A DNA stretch of 64,000 nt from Verrucomicrobia subdivision 3 bacterium UBA693 (GTDB lineage: Bacteria; Verrucomicrobiota; Verrucomicrobiia; Limisphaerales; UBA8199). The notes below the pieces were generated by a model. That model worked only from the letters and a program-made list of their open reading frames with translations. It searched no databases and was not told where the DNA came from. The position numbers and the translations under genes are program-made. Where the stretch lies: contig DBMR01000107.1 of assembly GCA_002298785.1 (NCBI GenBank), forward strand, positions 1 to 64,000, written 5' to 3'. Each line of letters opens with the position of its first letter. Position 1 is the stretch's first letter. This document shows positions 9,641 through 16,742 of this stretch, in pieces.

Positions 9641-9845
9641 CAGTCACGGAAGTTATCCGTCCGGCCAGTCCCTCAACCATGATCTCCGCTGGGAATGGGC
9701 TGGCGTTGGTGTGGTCGAGGATCGCTATCCGGCCAGGATTGGCAAAGCTCGCCGCGGGCAGATTATACGACGCGGCGGTGAGCAGGAAGGCTGCCAAGTG
9801 GACGGCCCGCACTAACGAACGCTGAAAGAATGCCGTTTTCATCAT
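9640..9845 (-). pseudogene. 5' fragment of a secreted-protein gene, fused to IS630 remnant
   Basis: From the ATG at 9845 the frame encodes a clear signal peptide (MMKTAFFQRSLV, a hydrophobic stretch, then LPAASFANPG). About 35 mature residues follow, including SPFPAEIMVEGLAGRITSV, and then the frame runs into transposase sequence. The mature part resembles the start of P-domain-type secreted proteins, in which such a stretch introduces a beta-rich domain; that assignment is an inference. No downstream part of the protein remains, so this is a gene fragment. The ATG and signal peptide are intact, so a chimeric peptide could still be made and exported. Confidence 0.55.
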
Positions 9846-9998
9846 TCGGCAAGCGTTTACACGCGTGATTGGTTGAACTTGGATTAAGTCCTTATGATGC
9901 AGATATTATCAAAATAGTCAATTACATTATGGTGCTCCGCACGCGGCGGACAGAGTTTCGTCCTACAGGGGTCAAAACAAAGTTCAGGGTCCTGGTGA

Positions 9999-10118
9999 AA
10001 TTATTGGTATTCCTTCAGCGGTCAATTTGTCTCCCGCACCGGGGAGATCACCTGTGGCTACAACGCCGCCGATCATGTCGCTGCCGCCTCCTTCAACCTC
10101 GTCGTGACGGGTACGTGA
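9999..10118 (+). pseudogene. 3'-terminal remnant of a secreted-protein gene
   Basis: Between a stop at 9996-9998 and a TGA at 10116-10118, the plus strand reads about 39 residues ending RTGEITCGYNAADHVAAASF then NLVVTGT. That amphipathic beta-strand-like ending looks like the C-terminus of a verrucomicrobial secreted protein. There is no start codon and the frame is closed upstream. It is probably the surviving tail of a gene destroyed in the same rearrangement as the neighbouring IS remnant. Confidence 0.4.
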
Positions 10119-10199
10119 CAGGTCGTATGACGGGTTTTGTAACGGGTTCGACCCCAATCCGGACCAATGTTTACGGCCTCTGTGACGGGTGTGACGGGT
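10104..10199. repeat. Cluster of six GTGACGGGT-like 9-mers
   Basis: Copies start at 10104, 10115 (GTGACAGGT), 10127 (ATGACGGGT), 10139 (GTAACGGGT), 10182 and 10191. The first four are spaced 11-12 bp apart, close to one helical turn, and the last two are in exact tandem. On the minus strand they read ACCCGTCAC, just downstream of the isomerase-like gene. They could be protein-binding sites or simple sequence decay. Confidence 0.65.
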
Positions 10200-10234
10200 T
10201 TTTAGGGGGGTGCGGGGGTCAGCATCCCCCGGCG

Positions 10235-11158
10235 CTACGCCTTGCCTTCAAAAACTCGACGGACAAACTCGCGGCTGCGCCGGTGATTCTCGACGGCGTT
10301 CCGGGTGATTTTGGTGCCTCCTTCGAGGGCCAATTCCACCACAAACCGACGGGCAAGCTGGTGCTCCCGGGCGTAGCCCGACACGGCGGTGTAATCGATA
10401 TCCCCAGTGTCCAGGTCTTCCCACCACACACCCTGCCGGCTTTGCCGCAAATGCCAGGTCACCACCCTTTGACCGTATTCCTTGAGCGCGTCGAGTGGCT
10501 GAATTCCCCCCTTCCACACCCAATGCACATCATAGCAGAAACCGACCAACTCCGGCCGGGTATGGTTAAAGTCGTAATAGAACTCGCGGGCCTTGTCCGC
10601 CATTTCGGGGAGATGATGGTGTATTCCCAACCGCAGACCCAGTTCCTTGAGTCCCTGGCCCAAATCGGTAAGCGCGCCGGCCTGGATCTTCAATTCGTCC
10701 TCCGTCTTGGCGCGACCGATGGGATCCGGATTGCAGCTCAGGGCCACAAAGCCGGCGGATTGACACACCCGGGCGGCCGCGAGGATGCGGGTCACCGTCT
10801 CCCGGGCTTTCGCTGCTTCATGCATCGGGCCGCCGACGTAAAGACTAACCGGCTGCAATCCCTTGGCTTTCAATTGCTCGGCAAACGCGGCGTTCGCCTC
10901 CGGCTTGCCGACGTCCATGAACGTCTCGAGGTAATCGTAGCCGCAATCCCGCAGGCTTGAGATGATCCCGGGAACGTCCAGGGGTTTGCCCTCGCGCTGC
11001 GCGTATTGGGTCCAGCCGTAAATATTGGAGCCCACCAGCGTCTTGCTCTCCGACGACGCGGACGCCGCGAGAACCGGGGAGAGCTGCCCCGCCAGGACCG
11101 TTCCACCGGCGGCCTGCATCATTTGTCCAATGAACTTGCGCCGCTTCAGTAAATTCAT
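10235..11158 (-). CDS. Secreted sugar-phosphate isomerase/epimerase-like protein (xylose isomerase-like TIM barrel)
   Basis: 307 residues, close to the usual size of the family. The N-terminus MNLLKRRKFIGQMMQAAGG has a twin-arginine-like RR and a hydrophobic stretch ending in LAASAS, so the protein is probably exported to the periplasm. The rest fits the AP-endonuclease-2/xylose isomerase-like barrel: DYLETFMDVG, LRLGIHHHLPEM with metal-ligand histidines, ELVGFCYDVHWV with an Asp-His pair, and TWHLRQSRQGVWWEDLDTGD. Such proteins isomerise or epimerise sugars or polyols. The substrate cannot be read from the sequence. The gene lies 8 bp downstream of a prepilin-like gene on the same strand and may be co-transcribed. 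Confidence 0.85.
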   Translation of the reverse strand: MNLLKRRKFIGQMMQAAGGTVLAGQLSPVLAASASSESKTLVGSNIYGWTQYAQREGKPLDVPGIISSLRDCGYDYLETFMDVGKPEANAAFAEQLKAKGLQPVSLYVGGPMHEAAKARETVTRILAAARVCQSAGFVALSCNPDPIGRAKTEDELKIQAGALTDLGQGLKELGLRLGIHHHLPEMADKAREFYYDFNHTRPELVGFCYDVHWVWKGGIQPLDALKEYGQRVVTWHLRQSRQGVWWEDLDTGDIDYTAVSGYAREHQLARRFVVELALEGGTKITRNAVENHRRSREFVRRVFEGKA

Positions 11159-11166
11159 GGCCCGGG

Positions 11167-11967
11167 CTATCGGTAGAGGGCTGCGCGCAAGGAGGGCAGA
11201 GCCGCCAGAAGGGACGGCTCGAAATCCGTGCGGTCCTGGTAGAACAAGGCCTGCCGCGCGCCGGTGCTCCAGCTATGGAAGAAAAACATGGTCTCGAACT
11301 TGTGCCACCGGGCCGAGCCATCGATGGTCAGTTGCTGGCCCCCTTCCGGCCCTTTCGATGCGCCCGTCCCCCGGTGTTGGGGCATGTTTTCATAAACAAA
11401 TTCCCGGCCTGGTTCCAGCCCGCCCCAACTGCCGTTGACTTTCATTATGGGATCGGTCGCCAACACCCAATAAGGTTTTGAAGTGCTGAGCTTTACCGGG
11501 CTATGCGAAGGCAACCGCGACACCGGGCTGTCCCAATTCGTGATGCCGCCGTAGTAGAGAATCCCCAGAACCCATTGTGGGAATTGCGGTTCCAGCCGTG
11601 GCAACCCGGGCCGATTAGCGCAGGTCCAGATGGAGGCGGTATTAGAGCGCACCGCCAAGCCGACTTGCGCCGCCGCACTGGCCTCGGGAGGATTCAGACA
11701 ATTCTGCACGAACGTGTCGGCGCTCCAGCGCGCCTGCAACACCTTCTCCTGGTAATCATTGGCATACATCGTCACCCCCACCCCGACCTGTCGCAGATTG
11801 CCCAGGCACTGGGTCCGTTTGCCCTTCTCCTTCGCCCGGCTCAGGGCCGGCAGGAGCATCGCGGCGAGAATCGCGATGATGGCAATGACCACCAACAACT
11901 CAATCAAGGTAAAGGCACGGCGCAGCCGCAAACCGCCGAGGGGAAGATCGCGCGAGTTCATAATCAA
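11167..11967 (-). CDS. Prepilin-like protein with type II/IV N-terminal methylation motif
   Basis: 266 residues. A short basic leader (RLRRA) is followed by FTLIELLVVIAIIAILAAML, the classic class-III signal with Glu at position 5 of the mature protein and a 20-residue helix. Prepilin peptidase would cut before the Phe. The residue before the cut is Ala rather than the usual Gly, which some peptidases accept. The remainder matches the small pseudopilin-like proteins abundant in Verrucomicrobiota and Planctomycetes, including an LTIDGSARWH stretch near the C-terminus. Its role may be a surface filament or secretion pseudopilin; the precise role is unknown. It overlaps no other gene and precedes the isomerase-like gene by 8 bp. 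Confidence 0.9.
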   Translation of the reverse strand: MIMNSRDLPLGGLRLRRAFTLIELLVVIAIIAILAAMLLPALSRAKEKGKRTQCLGNLRQVGVGVTMYANDYQEKVLQARWSADTFVQNCLNPPEASAAAQVGLAVRSNTASIWTCANRPGLPRLEPQFPQWVLGILYYGGITNWDSPVSRLPSHSPVKLSTSKPYWVLATDPIMKVNGSWGGLEPGREFVYENMPQHRGTGASKGPEGGQQLTIDGSARWHKFETMFFFHSWSTGARQALFYQDRTDFEPSLLAALPSLRAALYR

Positions 11968-12035
11968 TTAAACGAGCACTGATGTTGGTTTGCCCGAATT
12001 CGGCACCGATAGCAAGAGCGCAGTTGAGCCTTGCA

Positions 12036-12055
12036 GTGTGCCTTTGCAGGCACAC
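12036..12055 (+). other. Hairpin upstream of hypA
   Basis: GTGTGCC (12036-12042) and GGCACAC (12049-12055) form a perfect 7-bp inverted repeat about 90 bp before the hypA start. It could be an operator-like palindrome or an RNA hairpin. It is followed by two near-identical gggcaaccgc-type stretches. No U-run follows. Confidence 0.4.
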
Positions 12056-12147
12056 CCGGGGCAACCGCGCACCTCCGGGCAACCGCACACTTTTGACATG
12101 GTGACCCGCGGCGGATGGGGCTATGCTGCCCCGGCAGAGTACGCCGC

Positions 12148-12489
12148 ATGCACGAGATCTCGATCATGGAAAGCACGCTGGAGCTTGCCTCCACGCAAGC
12201 CCGAAACGCGGGAGCCGCCCGCGTTTGCGTCATCACTCTGCGGATCGGCACCCTGAGCGGAGTCGTGCCGGAAGCCCTGAAGTTCGCCTTCCAGGCCCTC
12301 GCGCCCGGCACGCTCGCCGAAACCGGCGAACTGCGAATCGAAAGCGTACCGGCACGTTTCTGGTGCGCGGCCTGCCAGGCCGAATTTCAGTCCGAGAACC
12401 TGCTCGCCGCCTGTCCAAAATGCCAAACGGCGAGCCGCGAACTGCGAGGCGGACGCGAACTTGAACTCGCTTCACTGGAGGTTGAATAA
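12148..12489 (+). CDS. hypA: Hydrogenase/urease nickel-insertion protein HypA
   Basis: 113 residues, the normal length for HypA. It starts MHEISIMEST, giving the conserved His2-Glu3 nickel site. The zinc site is CAAC at 73-76 and CPKC at 89-92. HypA binds nickel and works with HypB to load the active site of NiFe hydrogenase, and in some species urease. I chose the ATG at 12148 because it gives the conserved N-terminus; the longer frame from 12115 would bury His2. It overlaps hypB by one base (TAATG), so the two are translationally coupled. No hydrogenase or urease structural gene is in this window. Confidence 0.95.
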   Translation: MHEISIMESTLELASTQARNAGAARVCVITLRIGTLSGVVPEALKFAFQALAPGTLAETGELRIESVPARFWCAACQAEFQSENLLAACPKCQTASRELRGGRELELASLEVE

Positions 12490-13388
12490 TGTGTAATGAT
12501 TGCGGATGCGGGTTGCCCGGAGAACACCCGCCACAAGTCAGGAATGCCGGAGAGACTCAACCTGCTCACGAGCACCACCACGGAGAGGCGCACGAGCATT
12601 CCCATGACCATCCCCACCCGCACCCGCACTCTCATGGGCATGATCACGAGCACGAGCATTCGCACACCCACCCTGCTCCGCCTGGACCAGGTGCGGCCTC
12701 GGATCAACCCGGACGCCGCACCGTGCCCGTGGGCCAGGCTATCCTCGATCAAAATGATCGTCTCGCCGAACGCAACCGCGGATACTTCCGCGCCCGGGGC
12801 TTGCTGGTGTTGAACGTGGTTTCCTCGCCCGGCTCGGGAAAGACCACGTTTTTACGCGACACTCTGCTACGCCTCAAAGGTCAGTTGCGCCCCGGGGTAA
12901 TCGTCGGCGATCTGGCCACGGAAAACGACGGGCTGCGCTTGCGCGAATCCGGCGCCCCGGTGGTCCAAATCACCACGGGCACCGTCTGTCATCTGGAGGC
13001 GGAGATGATCGGCCGCGCCGTCGGCAAGTTGCCGGCGGACCAACTGGATTTGTTGATTATCGAGAACGTAGGCAACCTCGTCTGCCCCGCCTCGTACGAT
13101 CTCGGGGAAGATTTGCGCGTCGTGCTGCTGTCGGTCACCGAAGGCGAGGATAAACCGTTGAAGTACCCGCCGATGTTCCAGTCCGCCGATGCGGCGGTCA
13201 TCAGCAAAATGGACCTCGCCGGTCCCTGCGCGTTTGATCGTCGTTTGGCGCTGGAGAACCTTGGACAGGCGGCGCCGCGCGCCCGCATCTTCGAAGTATC
13301 CGCCCGCACCGGTATTGGCATGGAAGGCTGGATCGATTACCTGGTGCAACAACAGCGAGCCGCCAGGAATCGTTCCCTGCTGGGTTGA
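12489..13388 (+). CDS. hypB: Hydrogenase/urease maturation GTPase HypB
   Basis: 299 residues. The N-terminus MCNDCGCG carries the high-affinity nickel-binding cysteines. A nickel-storage stretch follows, about residues 27-61, with roughly half the residues histidine. The P-loop SSPGSGKTT is at 112-120. TGTVCHLEAEM carries the Cys-His metal site at the dimer interface, and ENVGNLVCPASYDLGE follows. HypB hydrolyses GTP to drive nickel transfer together with HypA. It overlaps hypA by one base. The missing neighbours (hypC-F, hydrogenase subunits) must lie elsewhere if the pathway is active. Confidence 0.95.
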   Translation: MCNDCGCGLPGEHPPQVRNAGETQPAHEHHHGEAHEHSHDHPHPHPHSHGHDHEHEHSHTHPAPPGPGAASDQPGRRTVPVGQAILDQNDRLAERNRGYFRARGLLVLNVVSSPGSGKTTFLRDTLLRLKGQLRPGVIVGDLATENDGLRLRESGAPVVQITTGTVCHLEAEMIGRAVGKLPADQLDLLIIENVGNLVCPASYDLGEDLRVVLLSVTEGEDKPLKYPPMFQSADAAVISKMDLAGPCAFDRRLALENLGQAAPRARIFEVSARTGIGMEGWIDYLVQQQRAARNRSLLG

Positions 13389-13404
13389 GCCGACCCGGCT
13401 CGAA

Positions 13405-14040
13405 TCAACCGTTCTCGGACCGCAGGCGATTCCCCTGGCGGACGTGCTCGAAAAATTCCTCCGCCACAATAAAGCCAACACACTCCGGCATCCCGCAGCG
13501 GCAAGGGTGTTCCTGGTAATCATCGAGGTCGTAACCGTAATTGAAGGTGACCTCCTCGCCCATGGCTATGTCCCGCAGCGCCCTGATCCAAATCCGCTCC
13601 TGATCCAGTTCCGCCTCGCCGTTCGGCGCGCAGCCGTGATTGATAAACCGGGCCAGGTTCTCCTCCGTCCGCCCGTCCAGATCCTCGTGGGCGGTCAGGG
13701 TAAAGATATACCGATTGTCCTGCTCACAGCGAGCCAGCGACTCCGCCTTCGAGATGCGTTCGCCAACATATTCAATGATCGCGGTGCCCTCGGGAATGGG
13801 ACATCGCGCGAACGCACCCGTTCCATGAATGCTCGAGCGCTTGAACACCAGCCATTCGCTGCGACCTACCTCCACAGTGTCATCATCCGTTCTCACTCCA
13901 GAATCTGCCCCAGAGCCGGACGCGAATGTGCGCCGGAGCGGGAGTTCTGCACCTGGCTTTTCACCCGGCACCCCCAGGTCTCCGCCGCCGCCAGTGCTCG
14001 CACCGCCACTTCGCGGCTCATTAGTTCTCGATTCAGTCAC
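13405..14040 (-). CDS. SET-domain protein lysine methyltransferase-like protein
   Basis: 211 residues. About 60 N-terminal residues are low complexity (Gly/Ser/Pro-rich). A SET domain follows: FKRSSIHGTGAFA with the G-x-G SAM motif, then RFINHGCAPNGE, matching the NHxCxPN signature, then EVTFNYGYD with the conserved GY. A post-SET-like cluster, CRCGMPECVG, supplies cysteines for a zinc site. Known SET proteins methylate lysines on histones or other proteins, and bacterial ones are scattered. The gene is convergent with hypB, 16 bp apart, and divergent from the oxidoreductase gene, with only about 40 bp between starts. The target is unknown. Confidence 0.88.
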   Translation of the reverse strand: MTESRTNEPRSGGASTGGGGDLGVPGEKPGAELPLRRTFASGSGADSGVRTDDDTVEVGRSEWLVFKRSSIHGTGAFARCPIPEGTAIIEYVGERISKAESLARCEQDNRYIFTLTAHEDLDGRTEENLARFINHGCAPNGEAELDQERIWIRALRDIAMGEEVTFNYGYDLDDYQEHPCRCGMPECVGFIVAEEFFEHVRQGNRLRSENG

Positions 14041-14080
14041 ACTGAAATCATATCAAATCCGATTGTCAGAGAAAGCGTTG

Positions 14081-15829
14081 ATGCATAGCTTTGTTGACAT
14101 GCATGAACAGGCACATTGGCATCGACGCAACTTCCTGAAAACGCTGGGACTAGGCGGCTCCGCCCTGCTCCTCGCCACGCCTCGTGGTTCCAGTCAAAAC
14201 GCCCCTGCGGCTGGAAAAACCGCCGCACGAACGAAGGAAATGGCGGCCGACCTGGTCATCATTGGCGGAAGCCTGGGCGGCTGCGCCGCCGCGCTGGCCG
14301 CGGTCCGCTCCGGTTTGACGGTTATCATGACCGAAGAGACCGACTGGATTGGCGGTCAGTTGACCTCGCAAGCGGTGCCGCCGGACGAAAATCCCTGGAT
14401 CGAGACTTTTGGTGGCACTCGCAGTTACCTGCGCCTGCGCCAGGGAATTCGGGATTATTATGCCCGCAATTTCCCCCTGACCGCCGAGGCTCGCGCCAAT
14501 CCGTATCTCAATCCCGGGAACGGCTGGGTCTCCCGGCTCTGCCACGAACCCCGCGTCGCGCTCGCGGCCTTGTATGAGCTCCTCGCTCCCTACCTCGCCG
14601 GCGGGTCCCTGCAAATTCTCACGCAACACCGCCCCACCGCCGCGGAAACCCAGGGCGACCGGGTGCTCGCCGTCAGCCTGCGCGATTTGGAGTCCGGCCA
14701 TTCTGTGGTGCTTCGGGCGCCCTGGTTCTGCGATGCCACCGACCTCGGCGACCTGCTGCCTTTGACTAAAACGGAATTCGTCACGGGCGCCGAATCCAAG
14801 GCCCAAACCGGCGAACCACATGCCCCGGATACAGCCGCATCACAAAACCAGCAGGCCTTCACCTGCTGCTTCGCCATGGATTATCTCGAGGGTGAAGATC
14901 ACACCATCGAACGACCGGCCCAATATGATTTCTGGAAGGACTATGTCCCCAAACTCACCCCAGCCTGGCCCAGAAAACTTTTGTCTTGGGAATACTCGGA
15001 TCCCGTGACCTTAACCACCAAACGGGTGGAAACCGACCCATCCAAAGCCACCGGGCTGTTCGCATACCGCCGCATCATCGACCGTTCCCAATTTGCCCCG
15101 GGAACCTATCGCGGGGACATCTCGCTCGTGAATTGGCCCCAGAACGATTACCTGCTGGGCAACCTGATCGGCGTCACCGACGAAGAAGCGGCCCGCCACG
15201 TCGAAGGCGCCCGCCAATTGAGTTTATCTTTGCTCTATTGGATGCAAACCGAAGCCCCGCGACCCAATGGCAGCCCCGGCTGGAAAGGTCTGCGACTGCG
15301 CGCCGACATTACCGGCACCAGCCATGGCCTGGCCAAATACCCTTACATCCGCGAGAGTCGCAGGTTGCAGGCGGAATTCACCGTCCTGGAGCAACACGTC
15401 TCAACGGAAGCCCGGCGACAGGAGACCGGTGCTACAATTGAAACGGTAAAAGCCATGGAGTATCCCGATTCCGTGGGCATCGGCAGTTATCGCATCGACT
15501 TGCACCCCAGCACCAGCGGCGTGAATTACATCGATGTCGGTTCCCTGCCCTTCCAGATTCCGCTCGGGGCCTTGATTCCCAAGCGGGTCGAGAACCTGCT
15601 CGCCGCGTGCAAAAACCTGGGCGTAACGCATATCACCAACGGCTGCTACCGCCTGCACCCGGTGGAATGGAATATTGGCGAGGCGGCGGGAGCCCTGGCC
15701 GCCTTCTGCAAGGAACACAAATGCGCACCGCGGGAAGTTCGCGCCAAAAATGCTCTGCTCCGGGATTTTCAGGGCCTGTTGACGGCTCAAGGGGTCCCGC
15801 TTGCATGGCCAAAGGTCACTCCGCGATGA
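14081..15829 (+). CDS. Exported FAD-dependent oxidoreductase
   Basis: 582 residues from the ATG at 14081, preceded by a purine-rich GAGAAAG ribosome-binding site. An in-frame ATG at 14099 is a possible alternative. The N-terminus has a twin-arginine-type motif HRRNFLKTLGLGGS, so export of the folded flavoprotein is likely. The FAD-binding region ADLVIIGGSLGGCAAALA, then EETDWIGGQLTSQ, places it with the FAD_oxidored group (PF12831-like). These are common in Planctomycetes and Verrucomicrobiota, often near sugar-degradation genes. The substrate cannot be read. Its stop overlaps the cutA start by four bases (ATGA). Confidence 0.88.
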   Translation: MHSFVDMHEQAHWHRRNFLKTLGLGGSALLLATPRGSSQNAPAAGKTAARTKEMAADLVIIGGSLGGCAAALAAVRSGLTVIMTEETDWIGGQLTSQAVPPDENPWIETFGGTRSYLRLRQGIRDYYARNFPLTAEARANPYLNPGNGWVSRLCHEPRVALAALYELLAPYLAGGSLQILTQHRPTAAETQGDRVLAVSLRDLESGHSVVLRAPWFCDATDLGDLLPLTKTEFVTGAESKAQTGEPHAPDTAASQNQQAFTCCFAMDYLEGEDHTIERPAQYDFWKDYVPKLTPAWPRKLLSWEYSDPVTLTTKRVETDPSKATGLFAYRRIIDRSQFAPGTYRGDISLVNWPQNDYLLGNLIGVTDEEAARHVEGARQLSLSLLYWMQTEAPRPNGSPGWKGLRLRADITGTSHGLAKYPYIRESRRLQAEFTVLEQHVSTEARRQETGATIETVKAMEYPDSVGIGSYRIDLHPSTSGVNYIDVGSLPFQIPLGALIPKRVENLLAACKNLGVTHITNGCYRLHPVEWNIGEAAGALAAFCKEHKCAPREVRAKNALLRDFQGLLTAQGVPLAWPKVTPR

Positions 15830-16182
15830 AACCCTCCGACGAACATCTCCTGGTCCTGGTGACCGCGCCGGACCTCGCCATTGCTCGCCAGTTGGTTGCC
15901 TTAGCACTGGAAGCGGGTGCCATTGCCTGCGGCAACCTGGTGCCGGGCATCGAGTCGCATTATCGCTGGCAAGGCAAGCTGGAGCAAAGCAACGAAGTGC
16001 TGTTGATACTGAAAACCTCCCGCGCCTCCCTGGCTCACCTGGAGGAAATCATTATCGGGCATCATCCCTACGACACCCCGGAGATCATTGCTTTGCCGAT
16101 CACTGACGGGAATGCACGTTACCTCGACTGGATTACCAACTCGGTCACACCGGGGGCACCCCCACCGTCAGATAGCCGATAA
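15826..16182 (+). CDS. cutA: Divalent-cation tolerance protein CutA
   Basis: 118 residues, typical of CutA1. It has AIACGNLVPGIESHYRWQGK, the conserved signature around the trimer core, then EEIIIGHHPYDTPEIIALPI and a C-terminal YLDWI. CutA forms very stable trimers and is linked to copper and other divalent-metal tolerance, although its biochemical role is debated. The start at 15826 is fixed by the four-base overlap with the upstream oxidoreductase gene and by the conserved MKPSDEHLLVLVTAP opening. It is likely translationally coupled to that gene. Confidence 0.93.
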   Translation: MKPSDEHLLVLVTAPDLAIARQLVALALEAGAIACGNLVPGIESHYRWQGKLEQSNEVLLILKTSRASLAHLEEIIIGHHPYDTPEIIALPITDGNARYLDWITNSVTPGAPPPSDSR

Positions 16183-16286
16183 GTGCACCACCAAAAACGG
16201 AGCCACTCGCCAAGACCTCCCGCCAGGCCCGCGATCAACCGTGCGCCCGGTTTCCAAGATTGTGGGACCACCAATATAGTCCTGAA

Positions 16287-16307
16287 TTCCCGGCCTTGCG
16301 CCGGGAA
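16287..16307 (+). other. GC-rich hairpin after cutA
   Basis: TTCCCGGC and GCCGGGAA form a perfect 8-bp stem with a 5-nt loop, about 105 bp after the cutA stop and 27 bp before the zinc-ribbon gene. There is no U-run, so it could be a weak terminator or an mRNA stabiliser. Confidence 0.5.
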
Positions 16308-16333
16308 CGGCCAGCCGTCAGATTATCTTCGGC

Positions 16334-16609
16334 TTGAAAAGACCACCCGAAATCTGTCCAAATTGCGGAGCCAGCGTGCCACGGTCGGCACGTGCCTGCC
16401 CCGAATGCGGCGCGGACGACCAAACCGGATGGAGCGAGGAAGCGGAAGGCGGCGGCCTCGATCTGCCTGAGGAGCATTTCGATTATGACGACTACGTGAA
16501 ACGGGAGTTCGGTGGAGAACCTCCTGTGCCGCGTGGTATCCATTGGTTTTGGTGGCTGGTGGCTGTCTTGTTGATTGCAGCGGCGCTGATCGGTTGGCTG
16601 GGGTTTTGA
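16334..16609 (+). CDS. Small zinc-ribbon membrane protein
   Basis: 91 residues, starting with TTG at 16334. A zinc-ribbon is formed by CPNCG (8-12) and CPECG (21-25). An acidic linker follows, then one C-terminal transmembrane helix (WFWWLVAVLLIAAALIGWLGF region). Similar zinc-ribbon-plus-anchor proteins are widespread and mostly of unknown function. It sits 133 bp before the NagX-like gene on the same strand. No further ATG upstream of the cysteines fits, so the TTG start is the best choice. The function is unknown. Confidence 0.75.
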   Translation: MKRPPEICPNCGASVPRSARACPECGADDQTGWSEEAEGGGLDLPEEHFDYDDYVKREFGGEPPVPRGIHWFWWLVAVLLIAAALIGWLGF

Positions 16610-16742
16610 TCGTCGCTGACAGGCTCACCCCATCCCGCCTCGCCGAATAGACTCAACCGCAAGGTGTGCGCCCAATTCCTACTCGGCAATCCCATTGTGC
16701 TTGAAGCGACCCCGGGTTTTATCTTAAATCATTGTCAAGATT

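Noticed and set aside
10104..10199. CRISPR array
   Set aside because: The repeats are only 9 bp with 0-34 bp between them, far from the repeat-spacer layout, and no cas genes are present.
9869..10960. 363-codon open frame on the plus strand
   Set aside because: Most of it is antisense to the isomerase-like gene, which has clear family motifs; the remainder crosses the repeat cluster.
13189..14088. 299-codon plus-strand frame across hypB and the SET gene
   Set aside because: Out of frame with hypB and antisense to the SET-domain gene, both of which carry conserved motifs.
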